Shown here piece after piece: positions 36,459 through 47,808 of a stretch of 64,000 nt of DNA (the first letter of the stretch is position 1; each line of letters opens with the position of its first letter). The stretch is taken from NCBI GenBank assembly GCA_903862955.1, contig CAIPAH010000009.1:1-64000 (forward strand). The letters run 5' to 3'. Below the pieces are notes generated by a model. The model saw nothing but the letters and a program-made list of their open reading frames with translations. It was not told the DNA's origin and did not search any database. This DNA is from an uncultured Opitutia bacterium (lineage in GTDB: Bacteria > Verrucomicrobiota > Verrucomicrobiia > Opitutales > Opitutaceae). Position numbers and translations under genes: made by a program.

Positions 36459-38288
36459 TCAGTCCGCAAACCGCCAGGTCGGCACGAAATCCTTCGGCAG
36501 CTTCGTCTGCTCCAGGTGCGCCCGCACCATCTCGATTGGCATGCTGCCGCCCTGCATGATTCCGTCGTGGAACGCCCGGTCCGTCATCTTGCCCGAGTCC
36601 ACCAATTCATGGTGCAACGCGCGCAGCTGCAGCGCGCCCATCATGTAGCCGACTTGGTAGAGGGGCGAATAGTCGCCGTTGAAGGAGCGGCGCACCTCGC
36701 CCGTCGCACTCGCGCGTTCGTGGCCCACGCGGTCGACCAGGAAGTCGATGCACTGCTGCGGCGTCCATTTGCCGAGGTGAAAGTTGAGCGAGAAAATGAT
36801 CCGCGCGCAGCGGTGCGTGCGCCAGAAGAGCATTCCGATCCGGTCCCCCGGGGAGCGCGGGAAGCCCTTGTCCCAGAGCTGGAATTCCCACCACAGCGCC
36901 CAGCCCTCGACCCAGAACGGCGTGATGAACAGCTCCCGGTGCTGGTTGATCCGCGCGAGGTAATAGAACTGCAAGTGATGCCCCGGCAGCAGTTCGTGGA
37001 ACACCGTCGCGCGCGCAAAATGGATGTTGTTCGCGCGCAGCGCCTGGATCTTCTGGTCCTCCTCCATCGTGTCGGTCGGGTATGAGACGAGGATGTCATT
37101 GCCGCCGAGGAAGAACGGGTTCGTTTTCTGCGCCTCGGGCGTCATCATCCGCAGCCGCCACATGTCGGCCGCCAGTGGCGGGATGGTTACGAGGTTGCGG
37201 TCCGACACGAACTTCACGGCCTCGAGCGCCAGGTCACGGACGAGGTCAGGCTGGCGGCCCGGTTCCACGTAGTCGTGCTTGGCCTTTTCCAGCGCCGCCT
37301 TCCAGTCGTCCCCATAACCCATCTCGCGGGCCGCGCGTTTCCACTCCGCGTCGCACCACGCAAACTCCCGGTTCGCAATTTCGATCAGCTGCTCCGGCGT
37401 GTAGGGAATCATCTCGTGCTCCAGCTCGGCCATCAGGCCGTCGCGCCCGATCGGGTCGCCGATGATGGGCTCGTCCTTGCCCGGCTCGACGCCGACCACC
37501 TTCTCGCGGAGGTATTTCACATAACCGTCCAGGTCCTCGTTCAGTGCCTTGTAGGGCGCGCGGTTCCACCAGCTGAACAGCGGGTCGTACCCGTCAAAAT
37601 GCTTGAACCAGTCATCGAGCGACTTCCGCAGCTCCGTCAGCCGGTTCGCCGCGCGATACGCCACGATCCGCGTCGTAACGATGGGCGCAGCCGCTTCCGT
37701 TCCTGGTTTTCTGGCTTCCCCTTTTGCTCCCGTCTGGTCCGCCTTCAATCCCGCCTCGAGCCCCGCGCGCGCCGCCGCCAGCTCCTTGCGCATCTGGTCC
37801 AGCGTCGCCGCCGCGGCCGCGGGGTTCACCGGCTCCATCATCCGCCGCGATTCCTGCAGCGCCGCAATCTGCTCCGCAAACGGCAGCAGCGGGGCGAGCT
37901 CCTTCGTCCGCGCCTCCTCGCGGTCCAGCAGGCGCAATTCGTAAACGAGGTGGCTGCGCAACAGCGTGTAGTCGATCCGGCCTTCGACGCCGAGCGACTC
38001 AAACGCCACCTGCCCGAGCCGCTGCTGCCAGGCTTGGTAAAATTCCCGCATCCGCCGCAGGTGCAGCGCGGAGGTCCGCACGCTGTAAAACCGCTCCAGT
38101 TCGTCGCGGTCAGTCGTGAACCGCTCCACCAGCTCCCGCAGTTCGCTCGACGCAGGCTTCGTCAGCTGCGCCAGCTCGGGCGGGACGTAATCAGAAGTCG
38201 CGCGCGTGGCGACCGGCGCGGGCTCAGCCGCCCAAGTCACGCTGACGGCCGCGGCAAACAGGACGGGAAGGAGGCGGGGTAAGGACAT
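36459..38288 (-). CDS. DUF885 family exported protein, putative zinc peptidase
   Basis: 609 residues with a signal peptide (MSLPRLLPVLFAAAVSVTWA, then AEP). The DUF885 (PF05960) domain fills the rest. It carries HELLPGHHLQFYY, an HExxH-like zinc motif with the family's PGHxLQ extension, and downstream EGWALWWEF, which supplies a likely third metal ligand Glu. Members are regarded as periplasmic metallopeptidase relatives; the substrate is unknown. Residues about 189-199 (GEARKPGTEAA) are the in-frame translation of a dispersed GAAGCCAGGAA-type repeat, located in a surface-type linker between helices. The gene is 180 bases upstream of ilvA on the same strand. Confidence 0.85.
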   Translation of the reverse strand: MSLPRLLPVLFAAAVSVTWAAEPAPVATRATSDYVPPELAQLTKPASSELRELVERFTTDRDELERFYSVRTSALHLRRMREFYQAWQQRLGQVAFESLGVEGRIDYTLLRSHLVYELRLLDREEARTKELAPLLPFAEQIAALQESRRMMEPVNPAAAAATLDQMRKELAAARAGLEAGLKADQTGAKGEARKPGTEAAAPIVTTRIVAYRAANRLTELRKSLDDWFKHFDGYDPLFSWWNRAPYKALNEDLDGYVKYLREKVVGVEPGKDEPIIGDPIGRDGLMAELEHEMIPYTPEQLIEIANREFAWCDAEWKRAAREMGYGDDWKAALEKAKHDYVEPGRQPDLVRDLALEAVKFVSDRNLVTIPPLAADMWRLRMMTPEAQKTNPFFLGGNDILVSYPTDTMEEDQKIQALRANNIHFARATVFHELLPGHHLQFYYLARINQHRELFITPFWVEGWALWWEFQLWDKGFPRSPGDRIGMLFWRTHRCARIIFSLNFHLGKWTPQQCIDFLVDRVGHERASATGEVRRSFNGDYSPLYQVGYMMGALQLRALHHELVDSGKMTDRAFHDGIMQGGSMPIEMVRAHLEQTKLPKDFVPTWRFAD

Positions 38289-38372
38289 TCCCGGATTACA
38301 GCCGTCCCGCCCGCCCGGTCAAACGCGCAGCGGCACCACCGATTGTCCCGGGCGGGCCCGCATTGAATGCCG

Positions 38373-38435
38373 TCGTAGGTCGGGGTTTATCCCCGATATC
38401 CGGATTCAGGTATCGGGCGTAAAGCCCGACCTACA
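38373..38435. repeat. Inverted repeat (GTAGGTCGGG...CCCGACCTAC)
   Basis: GTAGGTCGGGGTTTATCCCC followed by GATA is mirrored by TATCGGGCGTAAAGCCCGAC followed by CTAC, with a short loop. It lies between two co-directional minus-strand genes. Such GTAGGTCGGG palindromes are frequent in verrucomicrobial intergenic DNA (general knowledge). Confidence 0.8.
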
Positions 38436-38453
38436 ACTGAAGTTCGCCGCCTG

Positions 38454-40331
38454 CTAGAATTTCCACTCCACGCCGAAGAACGCCCCGCGGCCCAGCGCGG
38501 GATAGCCATTCACGGCCTCATATTTCTCATTGAGCAGGTTTTCCACCCGCGCCTTCAGGGTGAGGCTCGGCGTCACCGCCCAAGCCGCATACACGCGCGC
38601 CACGGTGTAATCCTCGGCGTCAATCGTCGCGAAGGTCAGCGCATCCACATCCTGCCGCCCCGCCACAAACGCCACGCCCGCGCCCACGGTCACGTCGTGG
38701 CCGATCGCGCGCCACACATCCGCATTGAACGCGTGCCGCGGCCGCCGGAGCAGCCGGGTGTTCGTCGCCAAGTCTTCCGCCTCGAGGTAGGTGTAGGCGA
38801 TCTTCGCCTCGAAGGCGCCGCCCAGCGTGGTCGTCGCGCTCAGTTCCAGGCCGCGCGTCCGCGCACGGTCGGCGTTGACGACCGTGCTCGGGAACACCGC
38901 GAAGTTGTAGACAATCAGGTCCGTGAAGTCCGTGTTGAACCACGTCGCGCTCAGCACGCCGCGCTTCTCTGGCAGATACCAGTCCACCCCGGCGTCCCAG
39001 CCGTGCGACCTTTCCGGCCGCAGGTTCGGGTTGCCGACGTAGTAGGTATCCTTGCCGTAGAGATCGAGGAAGCTCGGCGTGCGGAACGACGTGCCGTAAC
39101 TCGCGCGCAGCTTCACCTCCGGCCCGCTCGGCAGCCAGGCCACCGTGGCCCGACCCGTGGTGGCGCTGCCGAACGTGTCAAAGTCATCGCGGCGGAGCCC
39201 GCCGGTCAGGAACAGGTTCGACAAGGGCGTGAATTCGTCCTGCGCAAACACCGCGAAGAGCGACTGCTTCTGGTCGATTGCGCCGAAGCCGTCGTTCTCG
39301 GTGTGCGTCTGCTCGGCGGTGACGCCCGCCGTAATCCGGTTGGACGCGATCCCGTCGAAACTCGTTTGTGCATCGAGTACCGCGCGGTGGTTTTTCACGT
39401 GATTGGTGTCGGAGGGCGAGAAATACGGCGGATTGGGCGCGGGCGACTCCGCCGTGAAGCGGCGCTCCTGGTCGCCGACGGTGACCCGGCCCGACCAGTG
39501 TTCCGCCGGTGCGAATTCCGCGAACACCGTGACCAGCGTGTTGTCCTCCCGGTTCGTATTGTTCGGGTCGTTCGTGTAGCGGTCGCCCGGCTCGCCGATC
39601 TCGCCGTGATACCAGCGCACCGTGCCGCCGACGCTCAGCGCCGGGGAAATTGTGCGATCAAGGCGCACCACCGCATTGTTGTGCGTGAAGGTGTTGTTCG
39701 GCCGGTCATTTTCCGTGCGGCCGGATTCCGCCGACACCGCATAACCCCACGGGCCCTGCGCACCCTGCGCCGCGATCGTGCCCGAAAACGTGCTGAAACT
39801 TCCGCCCTCGGCGCCCACGCTCGCCGTCGGCGCGCCCTGGCCGCGCTGCGCGGCAATCGAAACCACGCCGCCCACCGCCTCACCGCCGTAGAGCGTGCTG
39901 AGGGGACCGCGCGTAATTTCCACCCGATCCGTGGCGCCCAGCGTCGCCCCGCCGAGATAAACTTGGTAGTCCGTGTTCGGGTCGTTCAAGCGGATGCCGT
40001 CGACGAGGAACAGCGTCTGGTTGGAATTCGCCCCGCGCAAAAACACCGAGGTTACCTCGCCCGCGGCGCCGCTGGGCGTCACCGGCGTGCCGGTGGCGAG
40101 GCTGAAGATGCCGCTTACGAGCGTGACCTGGCGGTGCGCCAGGTCGTCCGCGGTCAGGACGTCGGTGACGGTGCCCGCCTGCGTCACCGGCTGCGGCGTG
40201 CGCGTGGCGGACGTGATATAGGGCGCGAGGGTTTCGGGCGGCGTTTGGGCGCGCACGGTCGCGAGCACCGCGAGGGTGCAGGCGAGCAACAGGGACCGGC
40301 GTGTGGAACACGCGAGGGAGGGGACTTTCAT
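38454..40331 (-). CDS. btuB: TonB-dependent receptor, BtuB-like (cobalamin uptake)
   Basis: 625 residues from the ATG at 40331 (MKVPSLACSTRRSLLLACTL). A signal peptide ends near AVLATVRAQ. A plug domain follows (VTDVLTADDLAHRQVTLVSG; VFLRGANSNQTLFLVDGIRL), then a 22-strand-type barrel ending in the aromatic signature FFGVEWKF. Length and plug match BtuB, and a cobalamin riboswitch lies directly upstream on the same strand, which is the strongest evidence for the substrate. The protein would carry corrinoids across the outer membrane with TonB energy. The adjacent divergent genes encode cobalamin-dependent methionine synthase. No BtuCDF importer is seen nearby. Confidence 0.88.
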   Translation of the reverse strand: MKVPSLACSTRRSLLLACTLAVLATVRAQTPPETLAPYITSATRTPQPVTQAGTVTDVLTADDLAHRQVTLVSGIFSLATGTPVTPSGAAGEVTSVFLRGANSNQTLFLVDGIRLNDPNTDYQVYLGGATLGATDRVEITRGPLSTLYGGEAVGGVVSIAAQRGQGAPTASVGAEGGSFSTFSGTIAAQGAQGPWGYAVSAESGRTENDRPNNTFTHNNAVVRLDRTISPALSVGGTVRWYHGEIGEPGDRYTNDPNNTNREDNTLVTVFAEFAPAEHWSGRVTVGDQERRFTAESPAPNPPYFSPSDTNHVKNHRAVLDAQTSFDGIASNRITAGVTAEQTHTENDGFGAIDQKQSLFAVFAQDEFTPLSNLFLTGGLRRDDFDTFGSATTGRATVAWLPSGPEVKLRASYGTSFRTPSFLDLYGKDTYYVGNPNLRPERSHGWDAGVDWYLPEKRGVLSATWFNTDFTDLIVYNFAVFPSTVVNADRARTRGLELSATTTLGGAFEAKIAYTYLEAEDLATNTRLLRRPRHAFNADVWRAIGHDVTVGAGVAFVAGRQDVDALTFATIDAEDYTVARVYAAWAVTPSLTLKARVENLLNEKYEAVNGYPALGRGAFFGVEWKF

Positions 40332-40544
40332 GGATTTCTGCGGGGTTGAACTCGGCAAGAGCAGAAATCCCGGGCCGCGAACGGCCGGATCCACTACTCC
40401 CACCTTCATTGTGCGATGAAGTTTGCGAATCGGCGCGCCGGCGGAGGACCGCCAGCCCACCCTTCGCGTGAGCCTCTCGGGGACAGATATTCGGACTCCG
40501 CCTTTCCCGCGGGAACGGACAAATGACACATGGGTCGCTTGCCC

Positions 40545-40725
40545 GCCCTCCGCTGCCTCTCCGCCTCGCCTTCACCGGTCCACTGGGGCCGATTGGCTTT
40601 TTCACCGGGACAGCCCGGTGAACGGGGGATTGTGATGCGATACCGCAGCGCAACTGTGGCCGGTTCTCACGGCCTTCCCTGTTTCCCAAAAGATACAAAA
40701 GAACGCCAGACGCCGAAACGTTGAG
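40545..40725 (-). promoter_or_regulatory. Cobalamin riboswitch
   Basis: On the minus strand the leader contains ACAGGGAAGGCCGTGAGAAC, then CGGCCACAG, followed by TGCGCTGCGGTATCGCA. This matches the conserved core of B12 aptamers (AGGGAA..CGGTG.GAA.CCGG..C.G..CCGC.ACTGT). Downstream, ACCGGGCTGTCCCGGT forms a strong stem, and AAAAAGCCAATCGGCC occupies the B12-box position in a diverged form. It sits about 220 bases before the BtuB-like receptor gene. Repression by adenosylcobalamin or a related corrinoid is expected. The ends are approximate. Confidence 0.85.
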
Positions 40726-40739
40726 CCGCCCGCGGGCCG

Positions 40740-40799
40740 CTTGCCAAAGGAAATCAATACATCAACGCATATGGATTTGTAGATATGTGACTTGCCAAA
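40740..40799 (+). promoter_or_regulatory. Candidate operator or leader element before metH
   Basis: A nine-base direct repeat CTTGCCAAA occurs at 40740-40748 and 40791-40799. Between them CGCATAT (40766-40772) and ATATGTG (40783-40789) can form a seven-pair stem with one G-U pair. The stretch is AT-rich and lies just before the metH start at 40835. It may be a regulator site or a structured leader; I recognise no known riboswitch. Confidence 0.4.
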
Positions 40800-40834
40800 C
40801 GCCGCCCGGCCGCTTTGCTTGCCTCCCTCCCGCC

Positions 40835-41908
40835 ATGCCCGCCTCCACCCCCCGCCCGGCTGCCTCGACCGCCGCGCTGCGCGCGCTGTTCGCGTCGCGC
40901 ATCGCCGTCCTCGACGGCGCGATGGGCACAATGATCCAGCAGCAGAACCTCGCGGAGGCCGATTTCCGGGGCGCCCGGTTCGCGTCCCATCCCCAGGATT
41001 TGCGGGGCAACAACGACCTGCTTTCGCTCACCAAGCCCCGCCTCATCGAGGACATTCATCTCGCTTATTTCGAAGCCGGCGCGGACCTCGTCGAGACCAA
41101 CACCTTCAACTCCACCGCCATTGCCCAGGCCGACTACGCGATGGAGCCCGTGGTCACCGAGATGAACCTCGCCGCCGCCCGGATCGCCCGCCGCGCCGCG
41201 GACCAGGCCAGCGCACGCCTCGGCCGCCCCTGCTTCGTCGCCGGCGCCCTCGGGCCCACCAATCGCACGGCGTCGATGTCCCCCGACGTCAACCGCCCCG
41301 AATATCGCGCCGTCACCTTCGACACGCTCGTCGCCGCCTACCTCGAGCAGGCCCGCGCGCTCGCCGCGGGCGGAGTGGACGCGCTGCTCGTCGAGACCAT
41401 CTTCGACACCCTCAACGCCAAGGCCGCGCTCTTCGCGCTCGAGCTGCTCTTCGACGAGACCGGCGTGCGCCTGCCGGTCATGATTTCCGTGACGATCACC
41501 GACGCCTCCGGCCGCACGCTGTCCGGCCAGACAGTGAGCGCGTTCTACAACAGCATCCGCCACGCGAAGCCTTTCAGCGTCGGCATCAACTGCGCCCTCG
41601 GCGGCGCGCAAATGCGGCCCTTCCTCGAGGAACTCGCGGGCCTCGCCGAGTGCTTCGTCAGCTGTTATCCCAACGCCGGCCTGCCGAATGCCTTCGGCGG
41701 CTACGACGAAACCCCCGCCGACATGGCCGCCGTCCTCGGCGACTTCGCCGCGCAGGGCTGGGTCAACCTGGTCGGCGGCTGCTGCGGCTCGACCCCCGCG
41801 CACATCGCCGCCATCGCCGCCGCCGTGCGGCAGTCCAGGCCCCGCGCCCTCCCCGCCCACGAGTCCGCCATGCGCCTCAGCGGCCTCGAACCGCTCAACG
41901 CGGCCTGA
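40835..41908 (+). CDS. metH: MetH homocysteine-binding half (split methionine synthase)
   Basis: 357 residues from the ATG at 40835, forming only the homocysteine S-methyltransferase barrel of methionine synthase. [15 protein letters not shown] opens the domain. The three zinc ligands are Cys253 (GINCALGG) and Cys316-Cys317 (GGCCGSTP). In cobalamin-dependent methionine synthase this domain binds and activates homocysteine. The remaining domains are encoded by the next gene, 90 bases downstream on the same strand. Split MetH enzymes are known in some phyla. The gap between the two genes is filled by an inverted repeat. The ATG chosen excludes a longer frame that overlaps the upstream repeat element. 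Confidence 0.92.
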   Translation: MPASTPRPAASTAALRALFASRIAVLDGAMGTMIQQQNLAEADFRGARFASHPQDLRGNNDLLSLTKPRLIEDIHLAYFEAGADLVETNTFNSTAIAQADYAMEPVVTEMNLAAARIARRAADQASARLGRPCFVAGALGPTNRTASMSPDVNRPEYRAVTFDTLVAAYLEQARALAAGGVDALLVETIFDTLNAKAALFALELLFDETGVRLPVMISVTITDASGRTLSGQTVSAFYNSIRHAKPFSVGINCALGGAQMRPFLEELAGLAECFVSCYPNAGLPNAFGGYDETPADMAAVLGDFAAQGWVNLVGGCCGSTPAHIAAIAAAVRQSRPRALPAHESAMRLSGLEPLNAA

Positions 41909-41914
41909 TTTGCT

Positions 41915-41980
41915 CACGCCAAGCCGCTAAGCCGCCAAGCCCTACCATGCCCTCCTTTGCGTCTTTGCGGCTTTGCGTGA
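41915..41980. repeat. Inverted repeat between the two metH genes
   Basis: CACGCCAAGCCGCTAAGCCG, continuing CCAAG, is mirrored by CTTTGCGTCTTTGCGGCTTT, continuing GCGTG. It occupies nearly the whole 90-base gap between the homocysteine-binding and the folate/cobalamin halves of methionine synthase. Confidence 0.8.
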
Positions 41981-41998
41981 TACCCGCCTTCTCCACCC

Positions 41999-44767
<2,769 letters not shown>

Positions 44768-44836
44768 GTCGCAAAAATCTGCGCGGAGTCATTCGCCATA
44801 ATTCAAGAAGTCGAAACTGCCGCGCTTGCCTATACT

Positions 44837-45394
44837 TTGGAGGCCTGCCTATCCGCACAGGAGTTGAGGAACGCCCAGATCGAACACGAGGTCGTATACA
44901 AGTCGGGAATCAAATATCCCGACGAAACTCTTCGCAGATTCGCTTCCGTCGCTGGAACACTAGAGATCCTTGAGCGAGAGTTTCTTTCTCTCAAAGAGGA
45001 GAAGGCTGCACTAGTAAAGGCGGCTTGCGAGTCGATCACGCAAAGATTTGTTTCCACAACTAGACTCAGTCCAGTTCGGTTATGCGCGTTGCTGTCAATC
45101 GAGCGCCGGGAAGGGGTTCGATTCGCTGAAGTGGATGGACTCCCTACTGGCATTGAGTCCCTCTGCGTTGAAGCACTCCGAAGGTCTAGGATCGGAGACA
45201 TTGGAAGGCTGCGCTCATGTATCCGGTCAAAGAGAATGCATAGGTTAGTTCAGCGATACGCTTCCAATACTGGCAGTTCTGTTGATACGGTTTCTGATTT
45301 TGTCCTAATCCTGCTCGTGCTTAAGCTGAATAACCCAGAAGTCTTGCAAGACCTCTTCCCGGAATTTCTGGCTGATCAGGGTCTAATGAATTGA
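44837..45394 (+). CDS. Unknown protein, low-GC gene
   Basis: 185 residues from a TTG codon. The frame is open upstream to the metH stop and the residues there (IIQEVETAALAYTLEACLSA) look protein-like, so a non-standard start slightly upstream is possible. No family is recognised. The sequence is mostly helical with mixed charge, without membrane segments, and ends in a hydrophobic helix region (DFVLILLVLKLNNPEVLQDL). Codon use and GC content (near 47 percent by eye) are clearly unlike the neighbours, which suggests recent acquisition. A hairpin with terminator character overlaps its stop. Confidence 0.55.
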   Translation: MEACLSAQELRNAQIEHEVVYKSGIKYPDETLRRFASVAGTLEILEREFLSLKEEKAALVKAACESITQRFVSTTRLSPVRLCALLSIERREGVRFAEVDGLPTGIESLCVEALRRSRIGDIGRLRSCIRSKRMHRLVQRYASNTGSSVDTVSDFVLILLVLKLNNPEVLQDLFPEFLADQGLMN

Positions 45395-45428
45395 GGATCG
45401 ATTCGGAGCATTCGGTCCTCAGATTTTA
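45392..45428. terminator. Hairpin terminator between convergent genes
   Basis: TGAGGATCG and CGGTCCTCA form a nine-pair stem with one mismatch or wobble around a 12-base loop, followed by GATTTTAG. It lies between the low-GC gene and the convergent methyltransferase gene, and probably ends transcription of the former. Confidence 0.55.
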
Positions 45429-46094
45429 GCCAGCTTTGTATCTAGAATCTCGTACGTTGTACGTCAGCCACCAGCGGGGACGTTCGTAGCGGATCTGGAG
45501 GTTGTCGGCGTAGGGCTCGAGCAGGGTGCGGAGGTCGTCGGGCGAGAAAAACGTCTTCACGATTTCGTAATCGTCGCCGTTGGGCAGGTGGCGGGTTTCG
45601 TAGGTGTCGCGCGTCGCGAGCTTGCTGTACCACGGGTCCGCGTCGTCCGGCCGGCGGATGTCGTCCACCAGCATCACCGTCGCGCCGGGTTTCAGCCGGG
45701 CGTGGAACGCCGTGAAGAACTCCGCCCAGCGCGCCAGCGGGATGTGCGACACCCAGTGCATCGCGCAGCCGAAATCGAACCGCTCCTCGCCCACCTTCTC
45801 CAGCCGGTAGGCGTCGTCGTGGAGCAGGCGTGTGTGCGGGATCTGCAGCGAGCGCACCACGCCCAGCATTTCCTGCGACACATCCGTGGCCGTGGTGCGG
45901 CGTGACACCGGCCCAACGAACCGCGTGAAGTAACCCGTGCCGCAGGCGACCTCCAACACCGCCCTGCCCTTCGCCTGGGCCGTCAGCTCGGCGATGATTT
46001 CCACGACCTGGCCGGACGGCGCGATCTCCAGGCCCTTCGCCATGTAGGGCGCCCGGTCGCAGTAGTAGGCGTGCATCGAGTCGCGCTCCGTCAT
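45426..46094 (-). CDS. Class I SAM-dependent methyltransferase
   Basis: 222 residues of the UbiE/Methyltransf_11-25 type. Motif I is VLEVACGTGYFTRF, followed by an acidic end of strand 2 (TATDVSQEML), motif II/III in RFDFGCAMHWVSHIP and LKPGATVMLVDDI. No membrane or targeting segment. The acceptor cannot be told; UbiE-like enzymes methylate quinones and sterols as well as small metabolites. It is divergent from the radical SAM gene, with about 130 bases between them. Confidence 0.85.
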   Translation of the reverse strand: MTERDSMHAYYCDRAPYMAKGLEIAPSGQVVEIIAELTAQAKGRAVLEVACGTGYFTRFVGPVSRRTTATDVSQEMLGVVRSLQIPHTRLLHDDAYRLEKVGEERFDFGCAMHWVSHIPLARWAEFFTAFHARLKPGATVMLVDDIRRPDDADPWYSKLATRDTYETRHLPNGDDYEIVKTFFSPDDLRTLLEPYADNLQIRYERPRWWLTYNVRDSRYKAG

Positions 46095-46225
46095 CGGCCC
46101 GCCAGCAAAGCGAAATGCCGGAGCCTGACGATGCGGAAGTCGGTGGGCCGGCCACGCCGCGGCTGCGCATTAATTGCGGCAAATGTCCCTATCATTCCTG
46201 CGCTGATGGGCGTAAGTTTGGTGCA

Positions 46226-47707
46226 GTGAGAATCCTGCTGATCTACCCGGAGTTCCCGGACACGTTCTGGAGCTTCAAACACGCGTTGAAATTCGTCCGC
46301 AAGAAGGCCGCGCTGCCGCCCCTGGGGCTGCTCACCTTCGCCGCGATGGTGCCCCCGGAATGGGAAAAACGGCTGGTGGACACGAACATCCGCCGCCTGC
46401 GGGACAAGGACCTCGCGTGGGCCGACGTCGTCTGCATCAGCGCGATGATCGCCCAGCAGGCCTCCGTGCGGACGCTGCTCGCGCGCTGCCGCGCCGCCGG
46501 CAAGACCATCCTCGCGGGCGGCCCGCTGTTCACCAGCGCGAGCGAACAGTTTCCCGAGGTCGATCATTTCGTGCTCAACGAGGCGGAGGTGACCCTGCCG
46601 GAGTTCCTGCGCGACTTCGCCGCCGGGCAGGCGCGGCGCATCTACGCCACCGAGCAGCACGCGGACTTGAGCCAGACCCCTGTCCCGCTCTGGGAGCTGG
46701 CCGAGCTCTCGCACTACGGCTCGATGAGTCTGCAGTTCTCCCGCGGCTGCCCGTTTGACTGCGAGTTCTGCGACGTGACGGCGAAGTTCGGCCATCGCCC
46801 GCGCTGCAAGTCGGCGCCCCAGGTCATCGCGGAACTCGACCGCCTCGTCGCCGCCGGCTGGCGCGGACCGGTGTTTTTCGTGGACGACAATTTGATCGGC
46901 AACAAGCACGTTCTGAAGACCGAACTGCTGCCGGCCCTGATCGCCTGGCAGCGCAGCCGGCGCTGCAGCCTGCCGTTCTACACCGAGGCGTCCATCAACC
47001 TCGCCGACGACGCGGAGCTGATGTGCCTGATGACCGCGGCGGGTTTCGACACGGTGTTCATCGGCATCGAGACGCCCGACGCCGCCAGCCTCGTCGAGTG
47101 CAACAAGAAGCAGAACCAGCGCCGCGACCTCGTCGCCGACGTCAAACGCATCCAGCGCGCCGGGCTGCAGGTCCAGGGCGGGTTCATCGTCGGCTTCGAC
47201 AGCGACGCGCCGAACATTTTCCAGCGGCAGGTGGAGTTCATCCAGCAGAGCGGCATCGTGACCGCCATGGTGGGTCTCCTGAATGCGCTGCCCGACACCA
47301 AGCTCTACGCGCGGCTGAAACGCGAAGGCCGGCTGACCGGCAAATCCACCGGCAACAACGGCGACGGCACGCTCAACTTCCTCTCCCGCATGCCGTCGGC
47401 GCAGCTGGTCGAGGGCTACAAGAGCATCCTGCGCCGCATCTACGCGCCGCGTTCCTACTACCAGCGCGTCCGCACGCTCCTCCGCGAATACCGGCCCGCC
47501 CCCATGAAGGTGGCGGTGGACTGGCGGCACGGCGTCGCGCTGGCCTACTCGGGGCTGCGGCTGGGCGTCATCGGCCGCGAGCGCTTTCACTACTGGCGGC
47601 TGATGGCCTGGACCATGTTCCACCGGCCCCGGCAACTGCAGCTCGCCGTGACGCTGGCGATTTACGGGCACCATTTTCGCCGGTGCTGCGCCGCCATCGG
47701 CGTGTGA
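46226..47707 (+). CDS. B12-binding-domain radical SAM protein
   Basis: 493 residues from the GTG at 46226 (VRILLIYPEFPDTFWSFKHA), the usual start of this family; an upstream ATG would add 37 poorly fitting residues. An N-terminal cobalamin-binding-like Rossmann domain (about 1-140) precedes a radical SAM core with the Cys triad CPFDCEFCDVTAKFG. FIGIETPDAASL and GGFIVGFDSD are typical of the core, and a DUF4070-like C-terminal domain follows. Relatives (for example the HpnJ/HpnR group) modify hopanoid lipids or perform methylations, but the substrate of this one is not evident. The DxHxxG ligand of cobalamin is not obvious, so cobalamin may be bound base-off without His or not at all. Confidence 0.9.
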   Translation: MRILLIYPEFPDTFWSFKHALKFVRKKAALPPLGLLTFAAMVPPEWEKRLVDTNIRRLRDKDLAWADVVCISAMIAQQASVRTLLARCRAAGKTILAGGPLFTSASEQFPEVDHFVLNEAEVTLPEFLRDFAAGQARRIYATEQHADLSQTPVPLWELAELSHYGSMSLQFSRGCPFDCEFCDVTAKFGHRPRCKSAPQVIAELDRLVAAGWRGPVFFVDDNLIGNKHVLKTELLPALIAWQRSRRCSLPFYTEASINLADDAELMCLMTAAGFDTVFIGIETPDAASLVECNKKQNQRRDLVADVKRIQRAGLQVQGGFIVGFDSDAPNIFQRQVEFIQQSGIVTAMVGLLNALPDTKLYARLKREGRLTGKSTGNNGDGTLNFLSRMPSAQLVEGYKSILRRIYAPRSYYQRVRTLLREYRPAPMKVAVDWRHGVALAYSGLRLGVIGRERFHYWRLMAWTMFHRPRQLQLAVTLAIYGHHFRRCCAAIGV

Positions 47708-47808
47708 CCGCAAGCTAGTTCGCGCCTGGGCTGGGCGATCGACCCTTTCCGGGGCCGAAAAATCAGGCCTGACTTTAAGTCGCGGCCTCCGACCATGGAG
47801 ACCGCTCC

